Below are positions 36,035 through 44,486 of a stretch of DNA of 48,708 nt, piece by piece. Numbering within the stretch: position 1 is the stretch's first letter; each line of letters opens with the position of its first letter. Origin of the DNA: an uncultured Clostridia bacterium. GTDB taxonomy: Bacteria; Bacillota; Clostridia; TANB77; CAG-508. Made by a program: the position numbers and the translations under genes. The notes beneath the pieces were generated by a model, which saw only the letters and a list, made by a program, of their open reading frames with translations, made no database searches and was not told the DNA's origin. The stretch is from assembly GCA_947627105.1 (NCBI GenBank), contig CANQUT010000008.1:1-48708 (forward strand), given 5' to 3'.

Positions 36035-38128
36035 ATGAATTATAAAGTAAAAAAAACATTAAAAGATAATAAAGTAGCATTAATAGTGATAGCAGTATTA
36101 TGGGTTATTCTTACCATAATACTTGTTTCACCAATTGCATATTCCATTGGTATAGCAACAAACACCAATGGAATTTTTGATATGACAAAATTTTTTGAAG
36201 AACTAGTACCAAATATTACAAGTTTTTCTAGCATAGGAAAAGTTTTTTCAGAAGGTTATACAGGGGTATTCTTTAAAACATTAGCATATTTTACTATATT
36301 CTATGCAATTTGTTCAGTAATTGGTTTATTTAAATCAAGACCAAAAAGCGAATATACAGATATTGAACATGGATCTAGTGATTGGAGCGAAGGTGGAGAA
36401 CAATACAAAGTATTAAGTAAGCATAAAGGAATTTTACTAGCACAAGATCATTACTTACCATTAGATAAAAGAGGAAATACAAATGTATTAGTAGTAGGTG
36501 GATCTGGATCTGGTAAATCTACATCATATTCAATACCAAATGCATATCAAATGCTTGGCTCATATGTATTTACAGATCCTAAAGGGGAACTTTATGACAC
36601 TACAGCAGGTTTCTTAAAGCAAAATGGCTATGATATAAAAGTATTAAATTTAGTAAATCCAGCAAATAGTGATGGTTACAATCCACTAATGCATATATCA
36701 AGTGAAATAGATGTAGATGTTATTGCAAACACTATTGTAAAAGGACAAAAATCAGAAGCCGGTAGCAATTCAGACCCATATTGGGATGATATGGCAGAAA
36801 TGCTACTTAAAGCATTAATATATTATTTAATTGCCACAAGACCTGAAGAAGAACAAAACTTAGCAAGTTGTTCAGAGTTAGTAAGAGCAGCAAATAATAA
36901 TGGCGGTAGCAACTTACTTACAGAATTAATAAATCAATTACCATATGATCATCCAGCAAGAATGTATTATAAATCTATTGAAATAGCACCAGAAAAAACT
37001 TATGGATCAATATTAAGCTCACTTCAATCTAAACTTGGTAAATTTGATTCAAAAGAAATTGCAGAAGTAACTTCAACAGATACTATTAATTTTGAAGATA
37101 TAGGAAGTAAAAAAACAGCAGTATATGTTATTTCATCAGATACACATACAGCTTACGATTTCTTATTAACAATATTCTTCTCACAAATGATACAACAATT
37201 ATATAATTTTGCAGACGAAAATGGTGGAAGACTAAAAATGCCAACATTCTTTATATGTGATGAGTTTGCCAATATTGGTAAAATACCAGACTTTGATAAA
37301 AAAATATCAACAAGTAGAAGTAGAGGAATTTCATTTAGCGTTATTCTACAAAACTTAGATCAGCTAGAAGCAGTATATGAAAAATCTTATGAAACAATTA
37401 TGGGTAACTGTGATACACACGTATTTTTAGGAAGTAACTCGTATAAAACAGTAGAATACTTCTCAAAAGCATTAGGAGAAAAAACAATAGTAAGGGACAG
37501 TAGATCTATTAACAGAGATAAACAATATCATAGGCAAGGCTATAATGATTCAGATCAAGTAATGGCAAGAGCACTTATGACACCGGATGAGTTAAGAAGA
37601 CTAGATAATGATGAATGTATAATTTATGAAAAGGGCATTAAACCAATTAAAGCAAAGAAATTTTATTATTTTGAAAATCCTATGGCAAGAAAACTTTCAG
37701 CAAATACATTAAATCATTTAGACTTTAACGTTGGAGATAGAGGCAAATGGAGAAAATATAATCCATATAATCCTTATGTAGAAGATAGCGAAAATAATCC
37801 ACAAAAAGATTTAAAAGTTGAATCTTTAGATGATCTATTTGAAGATGATAAAGAAGAAGATAAAAAAAATACTGAAAAACAAAATAAAACAGAAAATGAA
37901 AAAGTAATTAATATAGAAGAAACTTCAAATAAAAGTGAAAAAGATATTAAAATTGAAAATAATTTAGATGAAAATAATAAAATAGAAAACAAAAATAATA
38001 AATTACAAGAGGCACCAATGTTACCACAAGACGAAGAAGAACAATCTCCTGAAGTATTTTCTATAGATGTACAAAAAGAATTAGAAGCAAAATTTGATGA
38101 ATTATTTGGACCAATAGATAATGAATAA
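36035..38128 (+). CDS. VirD4/TraG-type coupling ATPase
   Basis: 697 residues. Two N-terminal membrane helices (VALIVIAVLWVILTIILV; TLAYFTIFYAICSVIGLF) precede the ATPase domain. Walker A is VVGGSGSGKSTS near residue 154 and Walker B is FFICDEFANIG near residue 405. The all-alpha domain and conserved segments (FTDPKGELYD, LSSLQSKLGKF, SRSRGISFSVILQNLDQLE) are typical of type IV coupling proteins. The last ~110 residues are low-complexity Glu/Lys/Asn. Such proteins hand DNA or protein to a type IV secretion channel. No relaxase, VirB4 or other transfer gene is seen in the window, so this is a stand-alone unit or a remnant. Confidence 0.85.
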   Translation: MNYKVKKTLKDNKVALIVIAVLWVILTIILVSPIAYSIGIATNTNGIFDMTKFFEELVPNITSFSSIGKVFSEGYTGVFFKTLAYFTIFYAICSVIGLFKSRPKSEYTDIEHGSSDWSEGGEQYKVLSKHKGILLAQDHYLPLDKRGNTNVLVVGGSGSGKSTSYSIPNAYQMLGSYVFTDPKGELYDTTAGFLKQNGYDIKVLNLVNPANSDGYNPLMHISSEIDVDVIANTIVKGQKSEAGSNSDPYWDDMAEMLLKALIYYLIATRPEEEQNLASCSELVRAANNNGGSNLLTELINQLPYDHPARMYYKSIEIAPEKTYGSILSSLQSKLGKFDSKEIAEVTSTDTINFEDIGSKKTAVYVISSDTHTAYDFLLTIFFSQMIQQLYNFADENGGRLKMPTFFICDEFANIGKIPDFDKKISTSRSRGISFSVILQNLDQLEAVYEKSYETIMGNCDTHVFLGSNSYKTVEYFSKALGEKTIVRDSRSINRDKQYHRQGYNDSDQVMARALMTPDELRRLDNDECIIYEKGIKPIKAKKFYYFENPMARKLSANTLNHLDFNVGDRGKWRKYNPYNPYVEDSENNPQKDLKVESLDDLFEDDKEEDKKNTEKQNKTENEKVINIEETSNKSEKDIKIENNLDENNKIENKNNKLQEAPMLPQDEEEQSPEVFSIDVQKELEAKFDELFGPIDNE

Positions 38129-38245
38129 ATAAAAAATAATAAATTAATTTTAAATAAAATATAAAAAATAATTAATTAAATATTATAAATAATTAATGAA
38201 CAATAAAATAAATAATAATTATTTTTAATTATAATTAAAAGTATT

Positions 38246-38287
38246 AAATAGAAATGATAATTAAATAAAATTATCATTTCTATTTTT
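38246..38287 (+). terminator. Terminator of the T4CP unit
   Basis: AAATAGAAATGATAATT pairs with AATTATCATTTCTATTT and is followed by TTTG. It lies 118 bp after the stop. Confidence 0.75.
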
Positions 38288-38762
38288 GTATATATAAAAT
38301 TTAAACTAATATTTAAATAATTTTCATATAAATTATTAAAAAATAAAATTGAAAAATAAAATTTTTTAAATAAATGCATAAAAATTTACAATAAGACAAC
38401 ATTATAAATATTCACTTTTTATAATTGGTAAGAATTAAGGAATAACGATATAAAATTATAAGTCTGTATAATAAATTTTTTCTTAAAATATTGATTAAAA
38501 ATTTTAATAAAAATGGCTGAAACTTATGCGGAGAGATGAAAAATAGGAGGAAGCATTTAATAAAAATAATAAAAAGCATAAGTATACATAAAAACAATTC
38601 AAAAATATAAAATTATTAGGAATTTTCTCTTTTAAATTTTAAAATTTGAAAATAGTAAAAACGTTACCAATATGACAAAACTGCTTTTCAAAAATAGTTG
38701 ACTAATTAATTAATATAATGTAAAATATTTGAAGTAATAAAAACAAAAAATAGGAGTAAAAA
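38288..38762. other. 475-bp AT-rich gap before sbcD
   Basis: I see no gene, tRNA or strong promoter apart from AATAGGAG immediately before sbcD. The composition is like the 227-2220 region. Confidence 0.5.
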
Positions 38763-39843
38763 ATGAAATTTATTCATATAGCAGATATGCATTTTGATAC
38801 ACCTTTTACAACATTAAATGCAAAAGGTAATTTTGGAAAAATTAGAAGGTTAGATCAAAGAGAAATTTTTAAAAAAATAATTGAATATATAAAACAAAAC
38901 GAAATTAAATATTTTTTTATTTCTGGTGATTTTTATGAGCATAATTCTATTAGAAAAAGCACAATTGAATATATTAATAATTTATTTAAAGAAATACCAG
39001 AAACAAAAATATTTATTACACCAGGAAATCATGATCCATATATAAAAAATTCTATGTATTCAGATTTTTATTGGAATGAAAATGTAAAAATATTTACTTC
39101 AAAAATAGAAATAGTAGAAACAGAAGAGGCAGATATATATGGTGTTGGTTTTGACAATTTTTATTGCGAAAATTTAAATGTAGAAAATATACAAATAAAG
39201 AATAAAAATAAAATTAATATTTTAATTACACATGGAGCATTAAATGCAAGTGATAAATTACAACTACAATATAATCCAATTTCTAAAAATAAATTAAAGC
39301 AAATAGGATTTGATTATGTTGCATTGGGTCATATTCATAAACCAGATTATTGTCAAGAACCAAATCAAAATATAGTTTACCCACGGTTCTACAATTTCAA
39401 TGGGATTTGATGAAATAGGAGAACATGGCTTTATAGTAGGAAGTATAGAAAATAAAGAATTACAAATAGCTTTTATACCTGTAGATAATAAAGCATTTGC
39501 TGAAATTGAATTAGATGCTACAGATATAAATGATATAGATGAATTAGTAGAAAAAATAAATAATTTAAATTTAAAAGAGAATTATTTATATAAATTAATT
39601 TTAATAGGAAAAAGAAAATTCGAAATTGAAATATTAAATTTATATAAAATAATAAATAAAGAAAATATTATAAAAATTAAAAATAAAACTATACTTAATT
39701 ATAATTTAGAGGAAATGGCCAATAGCTATACTTTAAAAGGAATTTTTATAAAAGAAATTTTAAATGAAATGAATAGTGAAAACTATACAAAAGAACAATT
39801 AGATAAAATTTTAGAAATAGGGCTTTCTGCAATAGACAAATAA
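38763..39843 (+). CDS. SbcD/YhaO-type DNA repair exonuclease, +1 frameshift at CGG
   Basis: A calcineurin-type metallophosphoesterase with DMHFDTPF (D-x-H), ISGDFYEH (GDFYEH), TPGNHDPY (GNHD), ITHGAL and LGHIHKP metal motifs, all in the first frame. This frame reads IVYP-CGG and then loses the family (RFYNFNGI-stop). Skipping the C at 39384 gives IVYP-GSTISMGFDEIGEHGFIV, the conserved region after the phosphoesterase core in SbcD. The product runs to 39843 for 359 residues. It pairs with the SbcC-like ATPase downstream; together they should cleave hairpins and DNA ends. The downstream half has no ribosome binding site. Confidence 0.92.
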
Positions 39844-39957
39844 TAAATAAAAAATGTTTAATATATAATAAATAAATTAATTAAAATAATATTTTTTATT
39901 TATTTAAAAGAAACAATAAAAATTTTAAAAAAATTAAATAATAAAAGGAGAAATTAA

Positions 39958-41604
39958 TTGAAAATAAAAAATATAAAAATTAATTCTTATGGTACTTTAA
40001 AAAATAAAGAAATAAATTTGGAAAATAACTTAAATATTATTTATGGAAGGAATGAAAGTGGGAAATCTACTTTATTAAATTTTATAAAAAATATTTTTTA
40101 TGGGATTTCAAAAAATAAAAATGGAAAAGATATATCAGATTATGAAAAATATCTTCCATGGAATGGTGAAGAATTTTCCGGAAAAATAAAATATAGTCTA
40201 GATGATAACACAAATTATGAAATTTTTCGTAATTTTCATAAAAAAAGTCCACAAATATTTAATGAAAATTTAGATGAAATTTCAGGCAATTTTAAAATTG
40301 ACAAAAAGGATGGCAACCAATTCTTTTATGAACAAACTGGTGTGGATGAAAAAGTGTATCTTTCTACAATAGTGACCCCTCAGCAAGAGGTTACACTAGA
40401 TAATGCAACTAAAAACAATTTGCTTCAAAAAGTGGCAAACCTTGGGGGAACAGGAGATGACGGAGTGTCATTTTCAAAGGCTATAGATAATATAAACAAA
40501 AGACAGTTAGAAGAAGTTGGAACTAGTAGAACCCAAGATAGACCTATTAATATATTACAAAATAGAAACAAAGATTTAGAGTTTGTCTTAAAGGGCGAAA
40601 AAATGCTTTTTGAAAGCAAACAAAATTTGCAAGAGAAAAAAGAGGAAATTTTAAAAAATTTAGAAGAAGAAAAACAAAATTATGATTTAATTAAAAATAA
40701 AAATCAATTATTATATAATAAACAAATTGAAGAAGAAAAAAATAATATAAAAAATAAATTAAAAAAAGAAAATAAATATAAAAATAAAAAAATAATACTT
40801 ATTTTAATTTTTATCTTTTTAGTAATCATCAATATTTTAAATTTTATTTTTATAAAAAATAAGGTAATAAATTATATTATTTTACCATTAATAATAATTA
40901 ATATTTTTTTATTTATTTTAAATCTGAAAAATAAAAATAAAATATATAATATTCCTAATAATATAAATTTAGAAAAAGAGAAAAAAGAAATAGAACAAAA
41001 ATTAGAAAAATCAAATCAAAAAATATTAAATTATGAATTGCAATTAAATGAAATAAAATATGAAGAAAATAAAAATTCAGAAGAAACAGAAAAAATAATT
41101 TTATATAAAGAAGAACAAGCAGATATAAAAGAAAAATTAGAAATTTTAGAAGAAAAAAATACCTGTTTTCAAGCAGCAAAAAATTTATTACAAGAAGCTT
41201 ATGAAAAAATGAAAAATAGTGTTACACCAAAATTTGCGCAAAATTTATCTACAATTATTAATGAAATTTCAAATGGAAAATATAAAAGAGTATCAATTAA
41301 TGAAAATATAATGGTAGAATTAGAAAATGGTAAATATGTACCAGCAAATAGTTTAAGTATTGGAACGATAGATGAAATTTATTTAGCACTAAGATTATCA
41401 ATGTTAGATGAAATTTCAAAAGAAAAAATGCCAATAATTTTAGATGAAACATTTGCATATTTTGATGAAGAAAGGTTAAAAAATATTTTATTGTTTTTAC
41501 AAAAACAATCAGAAAATCATCAAGTTATTTTATTTACTTGTACAAATAGGGAAAAACAAGTTTTAGATGGTTTAGATATAAGTTATAATTTGATAGAATT
41601 ATAA
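39958..41604 (+). CDS. SbcC/YhaN-like SMC-type ATPase, short form
   Basis: 548 residues. The N-terminal half has Walker A (IIYGRNESGKSTLLNFIKN) and a coiled-coil start. In the middle is a hydrophobic pair of segments (IILILIFIFLVIINILNFIF; YIILPLIIINIFLFILNL), and the C-terminal half has the signature (LSIGTIDEIYLALRLSML) and Walker B (MPIILDETFAYFDEERL). It is far shorter than SbcC (over 1000) or YhaN (about 960), so the coiled coils are very short, and the membrane pair is unusual. Partner of the SbcD-like nuclease. Start TTG at 39958, after AAAAGGAG. Confidence 0.88.
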   Translation: MKIKNIKINSYGTLKNKEINLENNLNIIYGRNESGKSTLLNFIKNIFYGISKNKNGKDISDYEKYLPWNGEEFSGKIKYSLDDNTNYEIFRNFHKKSPQIFNENLDEISGNFKIDKKDGNQFFYEQTGVDEKVYLSTIVTPQQEVTLDNATKNNLLQKVANLGGTGDDGVSFSKAIDNINKRQLEEVGTSRTQDRPINILQNRNKDLEFVLKGEKMLFESKQNLQEKKEEILKNLEEEKQNYDLIKNKNQLLYNKQIEEEKNNIKNKLKKENKYKNKKIILILIFIFLVIINILNFIFIKNKVINYIILPLIIINIFLFILNLKNKNKIYNIPNNINLEKEKKEIEQKLEKSNQKILNYELQLNEIKYEENKNSEETEKIILYKEEQADIKEKLEILEEKNTCFQAAKNLLQEAYEKMKNSVTPKFAQNLSTIINEISNGKYKRVSINENIMVELENGKYVPANSLSIGTIDEIYLALRLSMLDEISKEKMPIILDETFAYFDEERLKNILLFLQKQSENHQVILFTCTNREKQVLDGLDISYNLIEL

Positions 41605-41645
41605 TTTATTAAGTAGCAATTTTTTTATTATATAATATTTATAAT

Positions 41646-41766
41646 TACAGCTTAAATAGTACTAGTTTTCTTGTTTTTCAAATTGCCCGTTGCAGTTGCC
41701 AGTTCATAGAAGTAAGTCAGAACGGGACCTTTCAAAACTGCGAAAAATAGTACTATTTAAGCTGTA
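41646..41766 (-). repeat. Dispersed hairpin element, copy 4
   Basis: Outer arms TACAGCTTAAATAGTACTA/TAGTACTATTTAAGCTGTA pair perfectly over 19 bp with yet another sequence next to the core. Same orientation as copy 3. The inner stem CCCGTT/AACGGG holds a 29-nt divergent loop. It fills most of the 330-bp gap between the SbcC-like gene and prfA. Confidence 0.9.
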
Positions 41767-41934
41767 TAGATATAAAAACATTAACTAAAAACGTAAGACT
41801 TTATAATAAACCTACACGCAAAGCTTATAATAAAATCAAAAATAACTTGAAAAATGAGTATTTTTAAGGTATAATAAAAAAGTCCAAAAAGCACATATGC
41901 ATTAATAAAAAAGTTAGAAAGGATTGTATTTTAT

Positions 41935-43008
41935 ATGTTTCAAAAATTAGATGAGGTTGAAAAACGCTATGAAGAAATTACAAAAAAAATAAGTGACCCA
42001 GAAATAATTAGCAAGCAAGAAGAATGGAAATCTTTAATGAAAGAACATGCAGAAATAGAACCAGTTGTATTAAAATATAGAGAATACAAAAAAGTAAATA
42101 AAGCTATTGAAGATGCAAAAGAAATGTTAAATGACCCAGAAATGAAAGAACTTGCAGAAATAGAATTACAAGAAAATAAAGAAAAACTACCTAAAATAGA
42201 AGAAGAAATAAAAATATTATTAATTCCAAAAGATCCAAATGACGATAAAAACGTTATCTGTGAAATACGTGGTGGTGCAGGTGGAGAAGAAGCAGCTTTA
42301 TTTGCAGGTACACTATTTAGAATGTATTCTATGTATGCAGAAAAAAAACATTGGAAATTAGAAATATTAAATGAAAATGAAACAGGGCTTGGTGGTTACA
42401 AAGAAGTATCATTTATGATTACAGGTAAAGGCGCATATAGTAGACTAAAATTTGAAAGTGGAGTTCATCGTGTACAAAGAGTACCAGATACAGAAGCTAG
42501 TGGAAGAATACATACATCAACAGCAACAGTAGTAGTTTTACCAGAAGTAGAAGATGTAGAAATAGAAATTAATCCAGCAGATATTAAAATGGAAGTATTT
42601 AGATCATCTGGAGCAGGTGGACAGCATATAAATAAAACATCATCTGCAGTACGTTTAATACACATTCCAACAGGAATGGTTGCAGAATGTCAAACAGAAA
42701 GATCACAATTCCAAAATAGAGATTATGCAATGAAATTACTTCGTTCTAGATTATATGAACAAGAAAAACAAAAACAAGATTCAGAAGTTGCAAATGCAAG
42801 AAAGAGTCAAGTAGGAAGTGGAGATAGAAGCGAAAAAATTAGGACATATAATTACCCACAAGGACGTATTACAGACCATAGAATAGGACTTTCAATATAT
42901 CAAATGGAAAACTTCTTAAATGGAGACTTAGATGAAATGATAGATAGTTTAATTACAGCAGATACAGCAGAAAAGCTAAAAGGAAGCCAAGAAGAATTGC
43001 AAATTTAA
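41935..43008 (+). CDS. prfA: Peptide chain release factor 1
   Basis: 357 residues. The GGQ motif ([19 protein letters not shown]) lies near residue 224, with REC-type [19 protein letters not shown] and the [18 protein letters not shown] segment carrying the tripeptide site. RF1 reads UAA and UAG, the stops that lie just after the CGG sites of murA and dnaJ. AGAAAGGATTG before the ATG. Confidence 0.95.
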   Translation: MFQKLDEVEKRYEEITKKISDPEIISKQEEWKSLMKEHAEIEPVVLKYREYKKVNKAIEDAKEMLNDPEMKELAEIELQENKEKLPKIEEEIKILLIPKDPNDDKNVICEIRGGAGGEEAALFAGTLFRMYSMYAEKKHWKLEILNENETGLGGYKEVSFMITGKGAYSRLKFESGVHRVQRVPDTEASGRIHTSTATVVVLPEVEDVEIEINPADIKMEVFRSSGAGGQHINKTSSAVRLIHIPTGMVAECQTERSQFQNRDYAMKLLRSRLYEQEKQKQDSEVANARKSQVGSGDRSEKIRTYNYPQGRITDHRIGLSIYQMENFLNGDLDEMIDSLITADTAEKLKGSQEELQI

Positions 43009-43055
43009 AAAACAAATAATTAAAACTATATAAAAATTTATAATATAAAATGAAT

Positions 43056-43118
43056 ACTCCTATACATTTTTTAGAAAACTATTAATATACTAATATAAAA
43101 AATGTAAAGGAGTTTTTT
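43056..43118 (+). promoter_or_regulatory. Hairpin burying the ribosome binding site of the ZIP gene
   Basis: ACTCCT-A-TACATTTTTT (43056-43072) pairs with AAAAAATGTA-A-AGGAGT (43097-43112): 16 base pairs with one A-A mismatch. The 3' arm includes AAGGAG, the binding site for the TTG at 43121, and is followed by six T. It may act as terminator of prfA, as a translation block, or both. Confidence 0.7.
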
Positions 43119-43120
43119 AT

Positions 43121-43852
43121 TTGAACGAAATTATAAAAACCACTTTAATAGGGCTATTTTTTGGAACTTTTGGAACCACAATAGGTGGAATTATTGGGGT
43201 TAAATTCAAAAATCCATCCAAAAAGTTTTTAAGCTTTATTTTATCATTTGCATCAGGACTTATGATTGCTATTGTATGTTTTGATTTATTACCAGAAGCA
43301 TTTAAGCTAACTACATTACCAACAGTATTTTTAGGAATCATTTTAGGAATTGCTACAATGATTTTTTGTGATGTAATAATAGATAAAAAATTTCAAGCTA
43401 AACTTCAAAAAAATACATTATTAAAAACAGGAATTGTAGTTAGCATTGGCTTAGCTTTACATAACTTTCCAGAAGGATTAGCTATAGGATCTGGATTTGA
43501 AGCTTCCCTAACACTTGGGCTATCTTTAGCAATTGCAATTTGTCTTCATGATGTGCCAGAAGGAATTAGTATGGCAGTACCCATGAAAAATGGAGGAATG
43601 AAGCCAGCAAAAGTTATATTTTACGTTATTCTATCTGGAATTACAACAGGAATTGGAGCATTTTTTGGAGCATTAATAGGTGGAATTTCACAAAGTGTAA
43701 TAGCAATGTGTTTAAGTTTTGCAGGAGGTGCAATGATTTATATTGTATCTGGCGAACTTATTCCGGAATCAAATGAGTTATATCATGGCAGAATAACTGC
43801 AATTGGAAATATTTTAGGATTATTGATTGGAATTTTGGCAATGAATTTATAA
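43121..43852 (+). CDS. ZIP family metal transporter
   Basis: 243 residues with eight predicted membrane segments. The two metal-site motifs HNFPEGLAIG (helix IV) and HDVPEGISMA (helix V) are intact. It should import zinc or a related divalent metal. Start TTG at 43121, eight bases after AGGAG, which is buried in the leader hairpin. Control by metal through that leader is possible but not shown. Confidence 0.92.
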   Translation: MNEIIKTTLIGLFFGTFGTTIGGIIGVKFKNPSKKFLSFILSFASGLMIAIVCFDLLPEAFKLTTLPTVFLGIILGIATMIFCDVIIDKKFQAKLQKNTLLKTGIVVSIGLALHNFPEGLAIGSGFEASLTLGLSLAIAICLHDVPEGISMAVPMKNGGMKPAKVIFYVILSGITTGIGAFFGALIGGISQSVIAMCLSFAGGAMIYIVSGELIPESNELYHGRITAIGNILGLLIGILAMNL

Positions 43853-43960
43853 ACTACGTTATGTTTACTTAAAAATTACATTTAATTCATAATATTTAAT
43901 TGTATAAAAAGAATTAGTATGATAAAATGTTCCTTAAGTTAGTGAAAGGAAAAAAGACAA

Positions 43961-44416
43961 ATGAAAATAATGTTTATATGTACAGGAAACATTTGTAGAA
44001 GTGCAATGGCAGAAGCTATGCTAAAAAAAATGTTAAAAGAAAGTAAAAAAGAAAATGTAGAAGTATACTCATGTGGACTTTCTGCATATAATGGAGATGT
44101 TCCAACACAAAATGCCATAGATACAATGTATGAATATGGAATAGACTTAAAAAATCATAGAGCTACAAATATTGGTAGTTCAAATATAGAAAATATGGAT
44201 CTTATTCTATGTGCAACACTATCGCACAAAATGTTTGCAATAAGGCTATATCCAGAACTAAAAGAAAAAATATTTACTTTAAGAGAATATGTAGGAATAA
44301 AAGATGAAGTTTGTGGAGTAGACATAAATGACCCTTGGGGCTATAATTTAGAAACATATAAACAGTGTGCAAAAGAAATCGAAAAATGCTTAAATAAATT
44401 AATAGAAAAAATATAA
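43961..44416 (+). CDS. Low-molecular-weight protein phosphatase (YwlE/Wzb type)
   Basis: 151 residues. The CX5R P-loop is ICTGNICRSAMAEAML at the N-terminus. The catalytic Asp is in DINDPWGYNLETY near the C-terminus. The T in CTGN and the short length resemble YwlE, an arginine phosphatase in Firmicutes, but a tyrosine phosphatase is equally possible. AAAGGAAAAAAG precedes the ATG. Confidence 0.88.
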   Translation: MKIMFICTGNICRSAMAEAMLKKMLKESKKENVEVYSCGLSAYNGDVPTQNAIDTMYEYGIDLKNHRATNIGSSNIENMDLILCATLSHKMFAIRLYPELKEKIFTLREYVGIKDEVCGVDINDPWGYNLETYKQCAKEIEKCLNKLIEKI

Positions 44417-44486
44417 AAACCAATTTTATGTTAATTAAAACATTGAAAATAACTTATAAAAAATACAAAAAGAAAGAGAGAAAAAT

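Noticed and set aside
35112..38128. Calling the region an integrative conjugative element
   Set aside because: Only a coupling protein is present; there is no integrase, relaxase, VirB4 or attachment repeat in the window.
7379..39843. Treating the five split genes as ordinary pseudogenes or random sequencing errors
   Set aside because: All five carry the same base (C) in the same context (before GGN, forming in-frame CGG) with the same +1 sign, and both halves remain well conserved. A systematic technical artefact cannot be fully excluded from sequence alone, but the same downstream bases occur elsewhere without an inserted C.
8905..41766. Reading the dispersed hairpins as CRISPR repeats with spacers
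   Set aside because: Each locus has two inverted arms around one loop, not direct repeats; copies are thousands of bases apart, no cas genes are seen, and the loops share parts of their sequence.
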